From assembly GCF_029239295.1 (NCBI RefSeq), contig NZ_JAQZBC010000012.1:1-64000 (forward strand): a stretch of DNA of 64,000 bases. Reading direction: 5' to 3'. Below the pieces are notes generated by a model, which saw nothing but the letters and a program-made list of their open reading frames with translations, did not search any database and was not told where the DNA came from. A program made the position numbers and the translations under genes. Of this stretch, positions 8,151 through 17,624 are shown one piece after another (positions within the stretch are counted from its first letter, which is position 1; every line of letters begins with the position of its first letter). Source of the DNA: Sphingomonas sp. (GTDB taxonomy: Bacteria > Pseudomonadota > Alphaproteobacteria > Sphingomonadales > Sphingomonadaceae).

Positions 8151-9821
8151 TCAGGCCCGATTGGCGGCGCTCAGCACCGCACGAACACTGGCGGTCGCGA
8201 CATCGGTATCTATGCCGACGCCCCAGACGATCCGGCCGTCTGCGGTGCGACATTCAAGGTAGGCCGCGGCCTGCGCGCCCGCACCATGGCCGATCGCATG
8301 TTCGGCATAGTCTACCACGTCGAGCGTCGGCCCGGTCGTGTCCGCGAGCGCAGCGATGACGCCCGAGATCAGGCCATTGCCGCGGCCGGAGAGCGAGCGT
8401 TCCTCTCCGTCGATCGCGACGCGGCCGACGAAGCGGCGATCGCCGACGCTGCCGGTCTCGTCGTAATCGCGCAGAACGAAGCGATCCTTGTCGCCGGGCA
8501 GATAGATCCGCTCGAACGCGCCCCAGATGTCGCCGGCATTGAGCTCGCGGCTCGTCTCGTCGGCCAGCGCCTGGACGTGACGGCTGAAATCGGCCTGGAG
8601 GCGCTTCGGCAGCTTCAGCCCCTTGTCCTGCTCGATCACCCAGGCGACGCCGCCCTTGCCGGACTGCGAATTGACGCGGATCACCGCTTCATAGCTGCGG
8701 CCAAGATCCGCCGGGTCGATCGGCAGATAGGGGACTTCCCAGAAATCGTCGTTGCGTTCGGCCTGGGCGGTGAAGCCCTTCTTGATCGCGTCCTGGTGGC
8801 TACCGGAGAAGGCGGTGAACACCAGATCGCCGGCATAAGGCGTGCGCGGATGGACAGGAATGTTGGTGGCATATTCCACCGTCTTCACGATCCCGTCGAT
8901 ATCGCTGAGATCCAGCTTCGGATCGACGCCCTGCGTGTACATGTTGAGCGCGACGGTCACGAGGTCGCAATTGCCGGTACGCTCGCCATTGCCGAGCAGG
9001 CAGCCCTCGACGCGGTCGGCGCCCGCCATCAGCCCCAGTTCGGCCGCGGCGACGCCGGTGCCGCGATCGTTGTGGGTATGAAGGCTGATCACCACCGCCT
9101 CGCGGTTCGGGATGTGGCGACCGAAATATTCGATCTGGTCGGCATAGACATTGGGCGTCGCGCATTCGACCGTGGCGGGCAGGTTGAGGATGATCGGGCG
9201 CTCGGCCGTTGGCTGAAGCACGTCCATCACCGCGGCGCAGACCTCGATGCTGAAATCCACCTCCGCGGTGGAGAACGTCTCCGGACTGTATTCGAAGTGC
9301 CAGTCTACATTGGGCTGCTTGGCCGCTTCGTCGCACAGCACCTTTGCGCCCTCGATCGCGATGGCCTTCACTTCCTCGCGGCTCATGCCGAACACGATGC
9401 GGCGCCACGCGGGGCTGACCGCATTGTAGAGGTGGACAATCGCCGAATGCGCGCCGTGCAGGCTCTGGAAGCTGGTCTCGATCAGGTCGCGGCGCGACTG
9501 GGTCAGCACCTGGATCTTCACATCCTCGGGGACGCGATCCTGCTTGATCAGGCCGGAAATGAAATCGAACTCGGTAGCGCCGGCCGAGGGGAAGCCGACC
9601 TCGATCTCCTTCAGGCCCACTTTCACGAGCAGGTCGAAGAAGCGGGTCTTCTTCTCCGCATCCATCGGATCGATCAGCGCTTGGTTGCCGTCGCGAAGGT
9701 CAGTCGAGAGCCAGCGCGGCGCACGGGTGATCACCTGCGAAGGCCAGGTGCGGTCGGGGATGTTGATGGTCGGGAAGGGGCGGTATTTGGTCGACGGATC
9801 GCGCTGCATGGGTCGGCTCAC
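8151..9821 (-). CDS. leuA: 2-isopropylmalate synthase
   Basis: LeuA condenses acetyl-CoA with 2-oxoisovalerate, the committed step of leucine synthesis. The catalytic TIM barrel shows DLRDGNQA (residues 41-48), the metal-binding HTHNDRG (248-254) and GNGERTGN (277-284). The C-terminal part carries the LeuA dimer/allosteric domain that binds leucine. With about 556 residues and an N-terminal extension, it is the longer actinobacterial/alphaproteobacterial type. The first possible start is GTG 9821; ATG 9809 (MQRDPSTKYR) is equally plausible, because neither has a strong ribosome site. Upstream lies a short leucine-rich leader ORF and hairpin, suggesting control by leucine supply. The other leu genes are not in this window. 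Confidence 0.95.
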   Translation of the reverse strand: MSRPMQRDPSTKYRPFPTINIPDRTWPSQVITRAPRWLSTDLRDGNQALIDPMDAEKKTRFFDLLVKVGLKEIEVGFPSAGATEFDFISGLIKQDRVPEDVKIQVLTQSRRDLIETSFQSLHGAHSAIVHLYNAVSPAWRRIVFGMSREEVKAIAIEGAKVLCDEAAKQPNVDWHFEYSPETFSTAEVDFSIEVCAAVMDVLQPTAERPIILNLPATVECATPNVYADQIEYFGRHIPNREAVVISLHTHNDRGTGVAAAELGLMAGADRVEGCLLGNGERTGNCDLVTVALNMYTQGVDPKLDLSDIDGIVKTVEYATNIPVHPRTPYAGDLVFTAFSGSHQDAIKKGFTAQAERNDDFWEVPYLPIDPADLGRSYEAVIRVNSQSGKGGVAWVIEQDKGLKLPKRLQADFSRHVQALADETSRELNAGDIWGAFERIYLPGDKDRFVLRDYDETGSVGDRRFVGRVAIDGEERSLSGRGNGLISGVIAALADTTGPTLDVVDYAEHAIGHGAGAQAAAYLECRTADGRIVWGVGIDTDVATASVRAVLSAANRA

Positions 9822-9854
9822 TTCGCTTGAAGGGGCAGTTTCGGCTCTTCAGGT

Positions 9855-9913
9855 GCCCTTAGGCGCTTCGCGTGCCGCCCGCAGGGCGCACCGCGTTGGT
9901 CGCGCCTAAGGGC
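9855..9913 (-). promoter_or_regulatory. leuA leader hairpin (candidate attenuator)
   Basis: GCGCCTAAGGGC (9902-9913) and GCCCTTAGGCGC (9855-9866) are perfect 12-bp inverted repeats. The loop contains a second near-perfect stem (GTGCGCCC / GGGCGGCAC on the transcript). The leader peptide's stop codon lies in the first arm. No U-run follows, so this may not be a plain intrinsic terminator; Rho-dependent or translational control is possible. Confidence 0.65.
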
Positions 9914-9956
9914 GCGTAAGTCGCAGAAGGAGGCCAAGTCCACGGATCATCGACAT
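9906..9956 (-). CDS. leucine-rich leader peptide of leuA
   Basis: A 16-codon ORF on the minus strand, MSMIRGLGLLLRLTRP, ends in TAG. Five of its 16 residues are Leu (codons CTT, CTC, CTT, CTG, CTT), clustered over seven positions. A second in-frame ATG at 9950 would give 14 residues. It begins about six bases after the likely transcription start and ends inside the 5' arm of a 12-bp hairpin, 85 bases upstream of leuA. This is the layout of ribosome-mediated control of amino-acid operons. No protein function is expected; its translation would sense charged tRNA-Leu. It is too short for usual gene finders. Confidence 0.72.
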   Translation of the reverse strand: MSMIRGLGLLLRLTRP

Positions 9957-9968
9957 CAGGGGTGCCGC

Positions 9969-9974
9969 ATTATA
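9969..9974 (-). promoter_or_regulatory. leuA leader -10 box
   Basis: The minus strand reads TATAAT exactly at 9974-9969, a perfect -10 hexamer, about 12 bases before the leader peptide's first ATG. No good -35 hexamer stands 17 bases upstream, although TGGACA occurs closer. The placement makes a very short 5' leader before the leader peptide. Confidence 0.55.
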
Positions 9975-10121
9975 ACCGGCTTGTCCACCCGCGGGCGCGA
10001 CGATGTGCCGATCCGCCCCGGCAAAGTTGCGCCAGATTGGTAGCAAGACGCTGAATTTTGACGATTTCGTAAGGCATCGCTGACTAGCAAGGATGCGTCG
10101 GGAAAACGCAGAAGGACAACA

Positions 10122-10517
10122 GTGAGACAGCTTCTTTATATCAGTTCGGCCACTCCCGACGGGGCCGTTGATGTCGGAATCATCCTGTCAGTATCGATGC
10201 GCAACAATCGCCGTGACGGGGTGACGGGCCTGCTTTGGACCGACGAGCGCCGCTTCCTCCAGGTACTGGAGGGGGAGAGTGACGCCGTGCAGACGGTGTT
10301 CGATCGGATCAGCAGCGACCCACGCCATCGTGGCATCGTGGTGCTGCATGACCGCGCGATCGCGGTACGCGAATTCGGTACATGGGACATGGCGCGGCGC
10401 GGGCGCGCCGATACCGCCGATGCCTTCGATACCCGGATGCGGCATCACCTGGCCGCGGCGTCGCCGACCGTTCGGGGTACGTTCGAAGGATTGATCTCAG
10501 CGCGGCGCGCCGCCTGA
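10122..10517 (+). CDS. BLUF domain blue-light sensor
   Basis: This 131-residue protein is a short, stand-alone BLUF photoreceptor that binds FAD and senses blue light. The key residues are present at the right spacing: Tyr6 (LLYIS), Asn29 (RNNRRDG), Gln47 (RFLQVLEG) and Trp88 (FGTWDM). Gln is 18 after Asn and Trp is 41 after Gln, the same spacing as in AppA. After about residue 95 only a short alpha-helical tail remains, so any output must be through a partner protein. Start is GTG 10122 with GAAGGA just before. It is monocistronic, between leuA and yceI. A second BLUF gene lies at 29519-29938. Confidence 0.93.
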   Translation: MRQLLYISSATPDGAVDVGIILSVSMRNNRRDGVTGLLWTDERRFLQVLEGESDAVQTVFDRISSDPRHRGIVVLHDRAIAVREFGTWDMARRGRADTADAFDTRMRHHLAAASPTVRGTFEGLISARRAA

Positions 10518-10576
10518 GCCTGGAGATCGGGCGGCGCTGCGCGGGGCGATCCCGCCTCAGCGCCGCCAGTTCAGGT

Positions 10577-11221
10577 TTACTTCTGGAACGCGGCGGTGAT
10601 CTTTAGCTTCACGTCGTCGCCGACCATCGGAATGCCGTAGCCGATGTTGAATTCGCTGCGGCGCAGCGACCCGGTAGCAGTGAAGCCGACATTCTCCTTG
10701 CCGCCCATCTGCGCGGGCGCCTTGCCGGCACCGTAGAAGCTGGCGTCCAGCACCACCGGGCGGGTGACGCCGTTGAGCGTCAGATTGCCCTCGATCCGTG
10801 CATTCTCGCCATTAGGCGTCACGCGCGTCGAGACGAAGCGGGCTGGCGCCGGCGCCGCGCCGAAGAAGTCGGCTGACTTGCCCGCCTCGGCCGGCTTCAG
10901 CATGTGCTTCGTCAGGCCGGCGCTTGCGGTCGTCACTTCGGCGACCGGAATGGACACGTCCACCTTCGATGCCGCCGGGTTCTTCGGATCAAGCGTCAGC
11001 GTGCCGGTGATGTTGCCGAACAGGCCGAAATACGGCGAGAAGCCGAGGTGATCGACGGTCCATTCGACCAGCGTGTGGCCGGCGTCGGCGGTGTAGGTGC
11101 CGCCACTGACGGCGGAAATGTTCTTCTGGCCGGGAATGGTGGGCGCGGGCGCCTGCTGCTGAGCGGCGAACACCGTGCCTGTAAGAAGAGCAGAGAAAAT
11201 GAATGCATGTGCGATGCGCAT
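10577..11221 (-). CDS. YceI family periplasmic protein
   Basis: This 214-residue protein has a signal peptide (MRIAHAFIFSALLTGTVFA) and a YceI lipocalin-like beta-barrel, a family that binds polyisoprenoid lipids in the periplasm. Typical segments are YTADAGHTLVEWTVDHLGFS, LTLNGVTRPVVLD and the C-terminal DDVKLKITAAF. I chose ATG 11221, which has GGGAGG eight bases upstream; a longer frame upstream lacks a ribosome site and would spoil the signal peptide. The physiological ligand is not known from sequence; members are often linked to isoprenoid quinones or stress. Confidence 0.92.
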   Translation of the reverse strand: MRIAHAFIFSALLTGTVFAAQQQAPAPTIPGQKNISAVSGGTYTADAGHTLVEWTVDHLGFSPYFGLFGNITGTLTLDPKNPAASKVDVSIPVAEVTTASAGLTKHMLKPAEAGKSADFFGAAPAPARFVSTRVTPNGENARIEGNLTLNGVTRPVVLDASFYGAGKAPAQMGGKENVGFTATGSLRRSEFNIGYGIPMVGDDVKLKITAAFQK

Positions 11222-11304
11222 GTGAATAGCCTCCCGGAAACGACCCAACCCTGGAGACCAGAACGCGCGGGCGCGGAAAAGGTCCGCGTGCGAAACGACC
11301 GGTT

Positions 11305-12057
11305 TCACTTATTTTCGATGCCGACCACGATATCGAACTTTATCCGCACCCACGCGCCGATCAGTGGCTTCCCGTTAACGCGCGGCGGGCGCACCAAGAA
11401 CTGCCATGACGCGCGCCGCAGCCCACGGGCAATGCCCGATCCCGGCGTCTCGCCCATCTCGCGGCAATCCTCCACGCGATTACGCCCTACGGTGCGGCAG
11501 GCGATGATGCCCCAGCCGCTTTCCTGGCGTGCCGGCATGAAAGGGGAAAGCTCCGCCTTGGTCGGCTCGCGCACCCACTCGGCGGCATACAGCGTCTCGC
11601 CGTTCGGCCCGCCGCCGGCAACGCCCTCCGAGCCGCCACCCGACGCCGCAGCCTGGCCGGTGCCGCCGCTTTCGGCAGGCGCGCTGGGAATGCGGCCGAT
11701 ATCGGCGGAGGCATAATCGGATCGCGACAGCTTGATCACGCCGGGCAGCTCGATCGGTGGGTCGGGGATCGGCGGTGCGGGCGGGGTGACGGGGGGTGTT
11801 GGCGCGCGCTGTGGCGACGCCTTCGCCTTCTGCTGCGCGCGCGGTTGCGCCGCCTGCGGGGCGGGGCCGGGCGAGCTTACGTCAAAGGTCGACAGGATGC
11901 TGCCGTCGCCAGGCGGGCGACCCGGCCACGCACCCATCCGGATCAGCACCAGCACCAGCAGCGCGACCAGCAGCAGCGCGAGGCCCGACGATATCAGCCG
12001 CGCGCGCCAGGTCGGCCGGGCGCGGTACGTCGCATGAGTGGTGGACGCTCCCCGCAT
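11305..12057 (-). CDS. single-pass membrane protein, Pro-rich, TonB-like layout
   Basis: This is a 250-residue protein from ATG 12057; the frame continues to a TTG at 12093, which is less likely. A basic N terminus (RARPTWRARL) leads into one transmembrane helix (LALLLVALLVLVLIRMG, near residues 26-42), then a Pro/Ala/Gln-rich linker (residues 70-105) and a globular C-terminal part with four Cys-free strands and ASWQFLVRPPRVNG near the end. The layout is that of TonB, but the usual TonB C-terminal motif is weak, so I leave it unnamed. It is followed 83 bases later by yceI on the same strand, and the two could be one transcript. Confidence 0.7.
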   Translation of the reverse strand: MRGASTTHATYRARPTWRARLISSGLALLLVALLVLVLIRMGAWPGRPPGDGSILSTFDVSSPGPAPQAAQPRAQQKAKASPQRAPTPPVTPPAPPIPDPPIELPGVIKLSRSDYASADIGRIPSAPAESGGTGQAAASGGGSEGVAGGGPNGETLYAAEWVREPTKAELSPFMPARQESGWGIIACRTVGRNRVEDCREMGETPGSGIARGLRRASWQFLVRPPRVNGKPLIGAWVRIKFDIVVGIENK

Positions 12058-12134
12058 CGCCCGCCGCCTAATCGGTTGCGGCGGCGGGAACAATGCAGAT
12101 GTGGCGGCCGATCAGTGTCGGCCGCCGGGGACGA

Positions 12135-13247
<1,113 letters not shown>

Positions 13248-13763
13248 TCAGGCTGCCTCGTGGCCGCGGCCGATCGCGACGACGCCGGTGCGGGCGACTT
13301 CGATCAGGCCGACTTCGCCCATCAGCTCGACGAACTTGTCGATCTTCTCGATGCCCCCGGTCACTTCGAACACGAAGCTGGAGGTCGTCGCATCGACCAC
13401 GCGGGCACGATAAACGTCCGCCAGGCGAAGCGCCTCAATGCGGTGGTCGCCCACGCCGCGGACCTTCACCAGCGCCAGCTCGCGCTCGACATGCGGCCCC
13501 TCGGCGGTGAGATCGCGGACCGTGTGGACGGGGACCAGCCGATCGAGCTGCGCCACGATCTGCTCCAGCATCGGCTTGCTGGCGGAGGTGACGATGGTGA
13601 TCCGGCTGACCGCCTTGTCGGCGGTGATCTCGCTGACCGTTAGGCTCTCAATGTTATAGCCGCGCGCAGTGAACAGGCCGGCGATGCGGGCGAGGATGCC
13701 CGGTTCGTTATCGACGATGACGGCCAGCGTATGCCGTTCCGCGGTTTCCGATTTGATATGCAT
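13248..13763 (-). CDS. ilvH: acetolactate synthase small subunit
   Basis: This 171-residue regulatory subunit activates IlvB and confers feedback inhibition by valine. An N-terminal ACT domain (TLAVIVDNEPGILARIAGLF, residues 11-30) is followed by NIESLTVSEI and a C-terminal half that ends around VARTGVVAIGRG. Length and domain order match IlvH exactly. ATG 13763 has only a weak ribosome site; a non-ATG start four codons earlier is possible. A perfect 22-base palindrome lies just upstream, between ilvB and ilvH. Confidence 0.95.
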   Translation of the reverse strand: MHIKSETAERHTLAVIVDNEPGILARIAGLFTARGYNIESLTVSEITADKAVSRITIVTSASKPMLEQIVAQLDRLVPVHTVRDLTAEGPHVERELALVKVRGVGDHRIEALRLADVYRARVVDATTSSFVFEVTGGIEKIDKFVELMGEVGLIEVARTGVVAIGRGHEAA

Positions 13764-13776
13764 CGTAGGTCTCACG

Positions 13777-13798
13777 CCTCTCCCGCGCGCGGGAGAGG
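13777..13798. repeat. 22-base palindrome, REP-like
   Basis: The sequence at 13777-13798 is a perfect palindrome built on CCTCTCCCGCG and its complement. CTCTCCCGC...GCGGGAGAG hairpins are widely dispersed between genes in many proteobacteria, so this is best read as a repetitive extragenic palindrome in the ilvB-ilvH spacer. It could influence the stability of the operon's mRNA. Confidence 0.65.
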
Positions 13799-13852
13799 TT
13801 AGGGGAGGAAAAGTCTCGGGCGCTTCCCACGAAGGGGGAAGGGAGGGGGCGC

Positions 13853-15598
13853 TCAGACGAGCGCCTTGGCCTCATCGTCCATCGTGCCCGACACTTCGTT
13901 CGCCTGAAGGATCATGTCCGTATGGGCAGCACCGCTGGGGATCATCGGGAAGCAGTTGGCGAGCTTCGCCACCATGCAATCCACCATCACAGGCCCGTCA
14001 TGCGCGAGCATGGCGGCAATGCCGTCCTCGAGCTGATCGGGGTGCTCGATGCGGATACCCTTCCAGCCATAGGCCTCCGCCAGCTTCACGAAATCGGGCA
14101 GCGAATCCGAATAGCTTTCGGCATAGCGGCTCTCATAGGTGAGCTCCTGCCACTGGCGGACCATCCCCATATATTCATTGTTGAGGATGAAGACCTTCAC
14201 CGGCAGGCGATATTGTGTTGCCGTCGCCAGTTCCTGGATGTTCATCTGGATCGATGCTTCGCCGGCGATATCGATCACCAGCGCATTCGGATTCCCGAGC
14301 TGCGCCCCGATCGCCGCGGGCAGGCCATAGCCCATCGTGCCAAGGCCGCCGGACGTCAGCCACTTGTTCGGTTTTTCAAACCCGAAATGCTGCGCGGCCC
14401 ACATCTGGTGCTGGCCGACCTCGGTGGTGATGATCGGCTCGCGCATATGCGTCGCCTCCCACAGCGCACGCACGGCGCGCTGCGGCATGATGACGTCATC
14501 GCTCTTTGGGAAGTTCAGGCACTGGACCGCGCGCCATCCCTCGATTCGGCGCCACCACTCGCGCGTGTCGGGTTTGGGATGCTGCCGCGCCTTCCAGATG
14601 CGCAGCATGTCTTCCATCGCATGGCCAGCGTCGGCGACAATGCCCAGATCAATGCGCACGGTCTTATTGATGCTCGACCGGTCGATGTCGATGTGCACCT
14701 TGCGGCTGTTCGGCGAGAAAGCATCGAGCCGGCCTGTGACGCGATCGTCGAAGCGCGCGCCGATCGCGACGATCAGGTCGGCCTGATTCATCGCCATATT
14801 GGCTTCATAGGTGCCGTGCATGCCCAGCATCCCCAGCCATTGCGGCGAGGTGGCGGGCAGGGCGCCCAGGCCCATCAACGTCGAGGTGACCGGAGCACCG
14901 GTGACCCGCGCCAGCTCGATCAGCAGCTGCGACGCCGCGGGACCGGCGTTGATCACGCCGCCGCCGGTGTAGAAGATCGGCCGCTCGGCAGCGCCGAGCA
15001 TGTCCACGACCTGCTCGATCTCGCTTCGGTCAGCCTTCAGCGCGGGACGATACGTCTTGTGCTGGATCGGACCGGGCTTGGTATAGCTGGCGGTCGCGAC
15101 CTGCACGTCCTTGGGAATATCGACCACCACCGGGCCCGGGCGGCCGGAGGTCGCGATGTGGAACGCCTCATGAATCACGCCGCCCAGCAGCGAGGGGTCC
15201 TTCACCAGGTAATTATGCTTTGTGCAGTGGCGCGTGATGCCGACGGTATCGGCCTCCTGAAAGGCGTCCGATCCGATCAATGCGGTAGGCACCTGGCCGG
15301 TGATCACGACCATCGGGATCGAATCCAGCAGCGCATCGGTGATGCCGGTAACGGCATTGGTCGCGCCCGGCCCGGAGGTGACCAGCACCACACCCGGCTT
15401 TCCGGTGGAGCGGGCATAGCCCTCCGCCGCGTGCGTTGCCGCCTGCTCGTGACGTACAAGAATGTGACGAATTCGCTTGGACCGGAAAAGAGCGTCGTAA
15501 ATCGGTAGTACCGCGCCGCCAGGATAGCCGAAGATGACGTCCACGCCGAGATCGCACAGCGCCTCGACCAGGATGTCTGCTCCGCTTTTCTCAGTCAC
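13853..15598 (-). CDS. ilvB: acetolactate synthase large subunit
   Basis: IlvB joins two pyruvates, or pyruvate and 2-oxobutyrate, using thiamine diphosphate, FAD and Mg2+. The protein has 581 residues from GTG 15598, where AGGAA lies seven bases upstream; TTG 15604 is an alternative. The thiamine-activating Glu is Glu51 (RHEQAATHAAEGYAR). The C-terminal ThDP motif starts with GEASIQMN, a variant of the usual GDGSFQM, and ends with NNEYMGMVRQWQE. It starts the ilvB-ilvH-ilvC group. Unlike leuA, I found no leucine, valine or isoleucine-rich leader peptide upstream. Confidence 0.96.
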   Translation of the reverse strand: MTEKSGADILVEALCDLGVDVIFGYPGGAVLPIYDALFRSKRIRHILVRHEQAATHAAEGYARSTGKPGVVLVTSGPGATNAVTGITDALLDSIPMVVITGQVPTALIGSDAFQEADTVGITRHCTKHNYLVKDPSLLGGVIHEAFHIATSGRPGPVVVDIPKDVQVATASYTKPGPIQHKTYRPALKADRSEIEQVVDMLGAAERPIFYTGGGVINAGPAASQLLIELARVTGAPVTSTLMGLGALPATSPQWLGMLGMHGTYEANMAMNQADLIVAIGARFDDRVTGRLDAFSPNSRKVHIDIDRSSINKTVRIDLGIVADAGHAMEDMLRIWKARQHPKPDTREWWRRIEGWRAVQCLNFPKSDDVIMPQRAVRALWEATHMREPIITTEVGQHQMWAAQHFGFEKPNKWLTSGGLGTMGYGLPAAIGAQLGNPNALVIDIAGEASIQMNIQELATATQYRLPVKVFILNNEYMGMVRQWQELTYESRYAESYSDSLPDFVKLAEAYGWKGIRIEHPDQLEDGIAAMLAHDGPVMVDCMVAKLANCFPMIPSGAAHTDMILQANEVSGTMDDEAKALV

Positions 15599-15673
15599 GT
15601 TCAAATTCCTTTCTCTACGTACACGCCCGGAGGAGCGGGCGAACGGGGGCGCTACGATCGCAAAAGTTGCGCG

Positions 15674-16592
15674 TCAAGGCAGAGTATTGAAATAATATTC
15701 CAGATCGATCGGCAAGGCTTTGGAGGTTCGCGGCCATTCCGACGGCGGTTGATGCCGAAACCACGTGTATTGGCGCTTGGCGTAACGCCGCGTGGAAAGG
15801 GCCACCCGCTCCTTTGCTTCGTCGCGCGACAGGGTGCCGGCGAGCATGGCGGCAACGTCTTCGACGCCGATCGCTCGGCGAACCGGCGCGGCAGGATCAA
15901 CATCGTCGCGGGCGAGCAGCGCTGCGACTTCTTCCACCGCGCCATCCCCGAACATCGTCTCGACCCGCGCATCAATGCGGTGGTTCAGCAGATCGCGGTC
16001 AGGCAGCACGATCAAGGGGGCCAGCGTCACAGCGCCGCCGATCCCGCCGGCGCGCCTCGCCTGCCATTGCGCAAGCGTCCGACCGGTCGAGCGGACCACC
16101 TCCAGCGCGCGCGCGATCCGCGCCGTATCGCCGGGCGCCAGCCGCTGCGCCGCGGCAGGGTCCAGCACGGCCAGCTCCGCCTGTGCCTTAGTCACGGGGA
16201 GCGCGCGAACCGCCTCGCGAATGGCCGGGTCGATTTCCGGCACCGGGGCAATGCCGTCGAGCAGTGTGCGGATATACAGCCCTGTCCCCCCGGTCAGGAT
16301 CGGCAGGCGGCCGGCGGCATGCGCCCGACCCACCGCCGCGCGTGCGTCCTCGGCCCAGCGAACCGCCGACCATGCCTCTGCCCCGTCGACATAGCCGTAG
16401 AGCTGATGCTCGGCGCGCGCCTCATCGCTCGCAGGGGGACGCGCCGTGATGACCGATAGGTCGCGATAGACCTGGCTGGCGTCCGCATTGATGATGACGC
16501 CGCCGGTTCGTTCGGCGAGCGCGAGCGCCAGCGACGACTTGCCGCTGGCCGTCGGCCCTGCAATGAGCGCCAGCGTCGGAAGGGAGTGCCGT

Positions 16593-16600
<8 letters not shown>
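15674..16600 (-). CDS. miaA: tRNA dimethylallyltransferase
   Basis: MiaA adds a dimethylallyl group to A37 of tRNAs that read UNN codons. The P-loop is GPTASGKSS (residues 15-23), followed by [12 protein letters not shown], the substrate base region, and GGTGLYIR. I chose GTG 16600, giving 308 residues, the normal size. The upstream frame extension runs into serB and does not resemble the family. Its start overlaps the likely start of the divergent serB by eight bases, so the two 5' ends are on opposite strands of the same DNA. ilvB follows on the same strand 75 bases downstream. Confidence 0.94.
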
Positions 16601-17474
<874 letters not shown>

Positions 17475-17557
17475 CCGGCTGCGCCGACGTGCAGGACAGC
17501 GCCATCGTCCGCCTCGATCGGGAGAGCGCTCGCCCGTTCGGTCGTTGTGGATTGGCG

Positions 17558-17586
17558 TTGACGCGGTTGTAACCGGTTACGTAGAC
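17558..17586 (+). promoter_or_regulatory. LacI-type operator within a promoter
   Basis: GTAACCGGTTAC at 17569-17580 is a perfect 12-base palindrome with a central CCGG, typical of LacI-family operators. It lies just after TTGACG (17558-17563, a good -35) and before a weak -10 at 17581-17586, 45 bases before the lacI-type gene. A repressor bound here would block that promoter, which suggests autoregulation. Confidence 0.65.
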
Positions 17587-17624
17587 GGTCGCTCGATCAA
17601 GTTGCAAGTTTGGGGGGACGAGCG

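Noticed and set aside
8286..9830. Long plus-strand open frame opposite leuA (514 codons)
   Set aside because: It is antisense to a clear leuA, has low-complexity Arg/Ala/Asp composition and no recognisable domain. Such shadow frames are expected in GC-rich DNA.
11222..11308. Longer N terminus of the YceI protein
   Set aside because: The extension has no ribosome site and would place the signal peptide 29 residues inside the protein.
14260..14300. Variant thiamine motif (GEAS instead of GDGS) in IlvB
   Set aside because: Related alphaproteobacterial IlvB proteins have similar GDAS/GEAS forms as I recall them, so this is not a defect.
13922..15508. Long plus-strand frame opposite ilvB
   Set aside because: Antisense to a well-supported gene; composition typical of a shadow frame.
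15599..15673. Leader peptide before ilvB, in analogy to leuA
   Set aside because: No ATG-started ORF rich in Leu, Val or Ile is present. A 20-codon TTG frame exists but has only two Leu and one Val. The hairpin at 15624-15641 alone is not evidence of attenuation.
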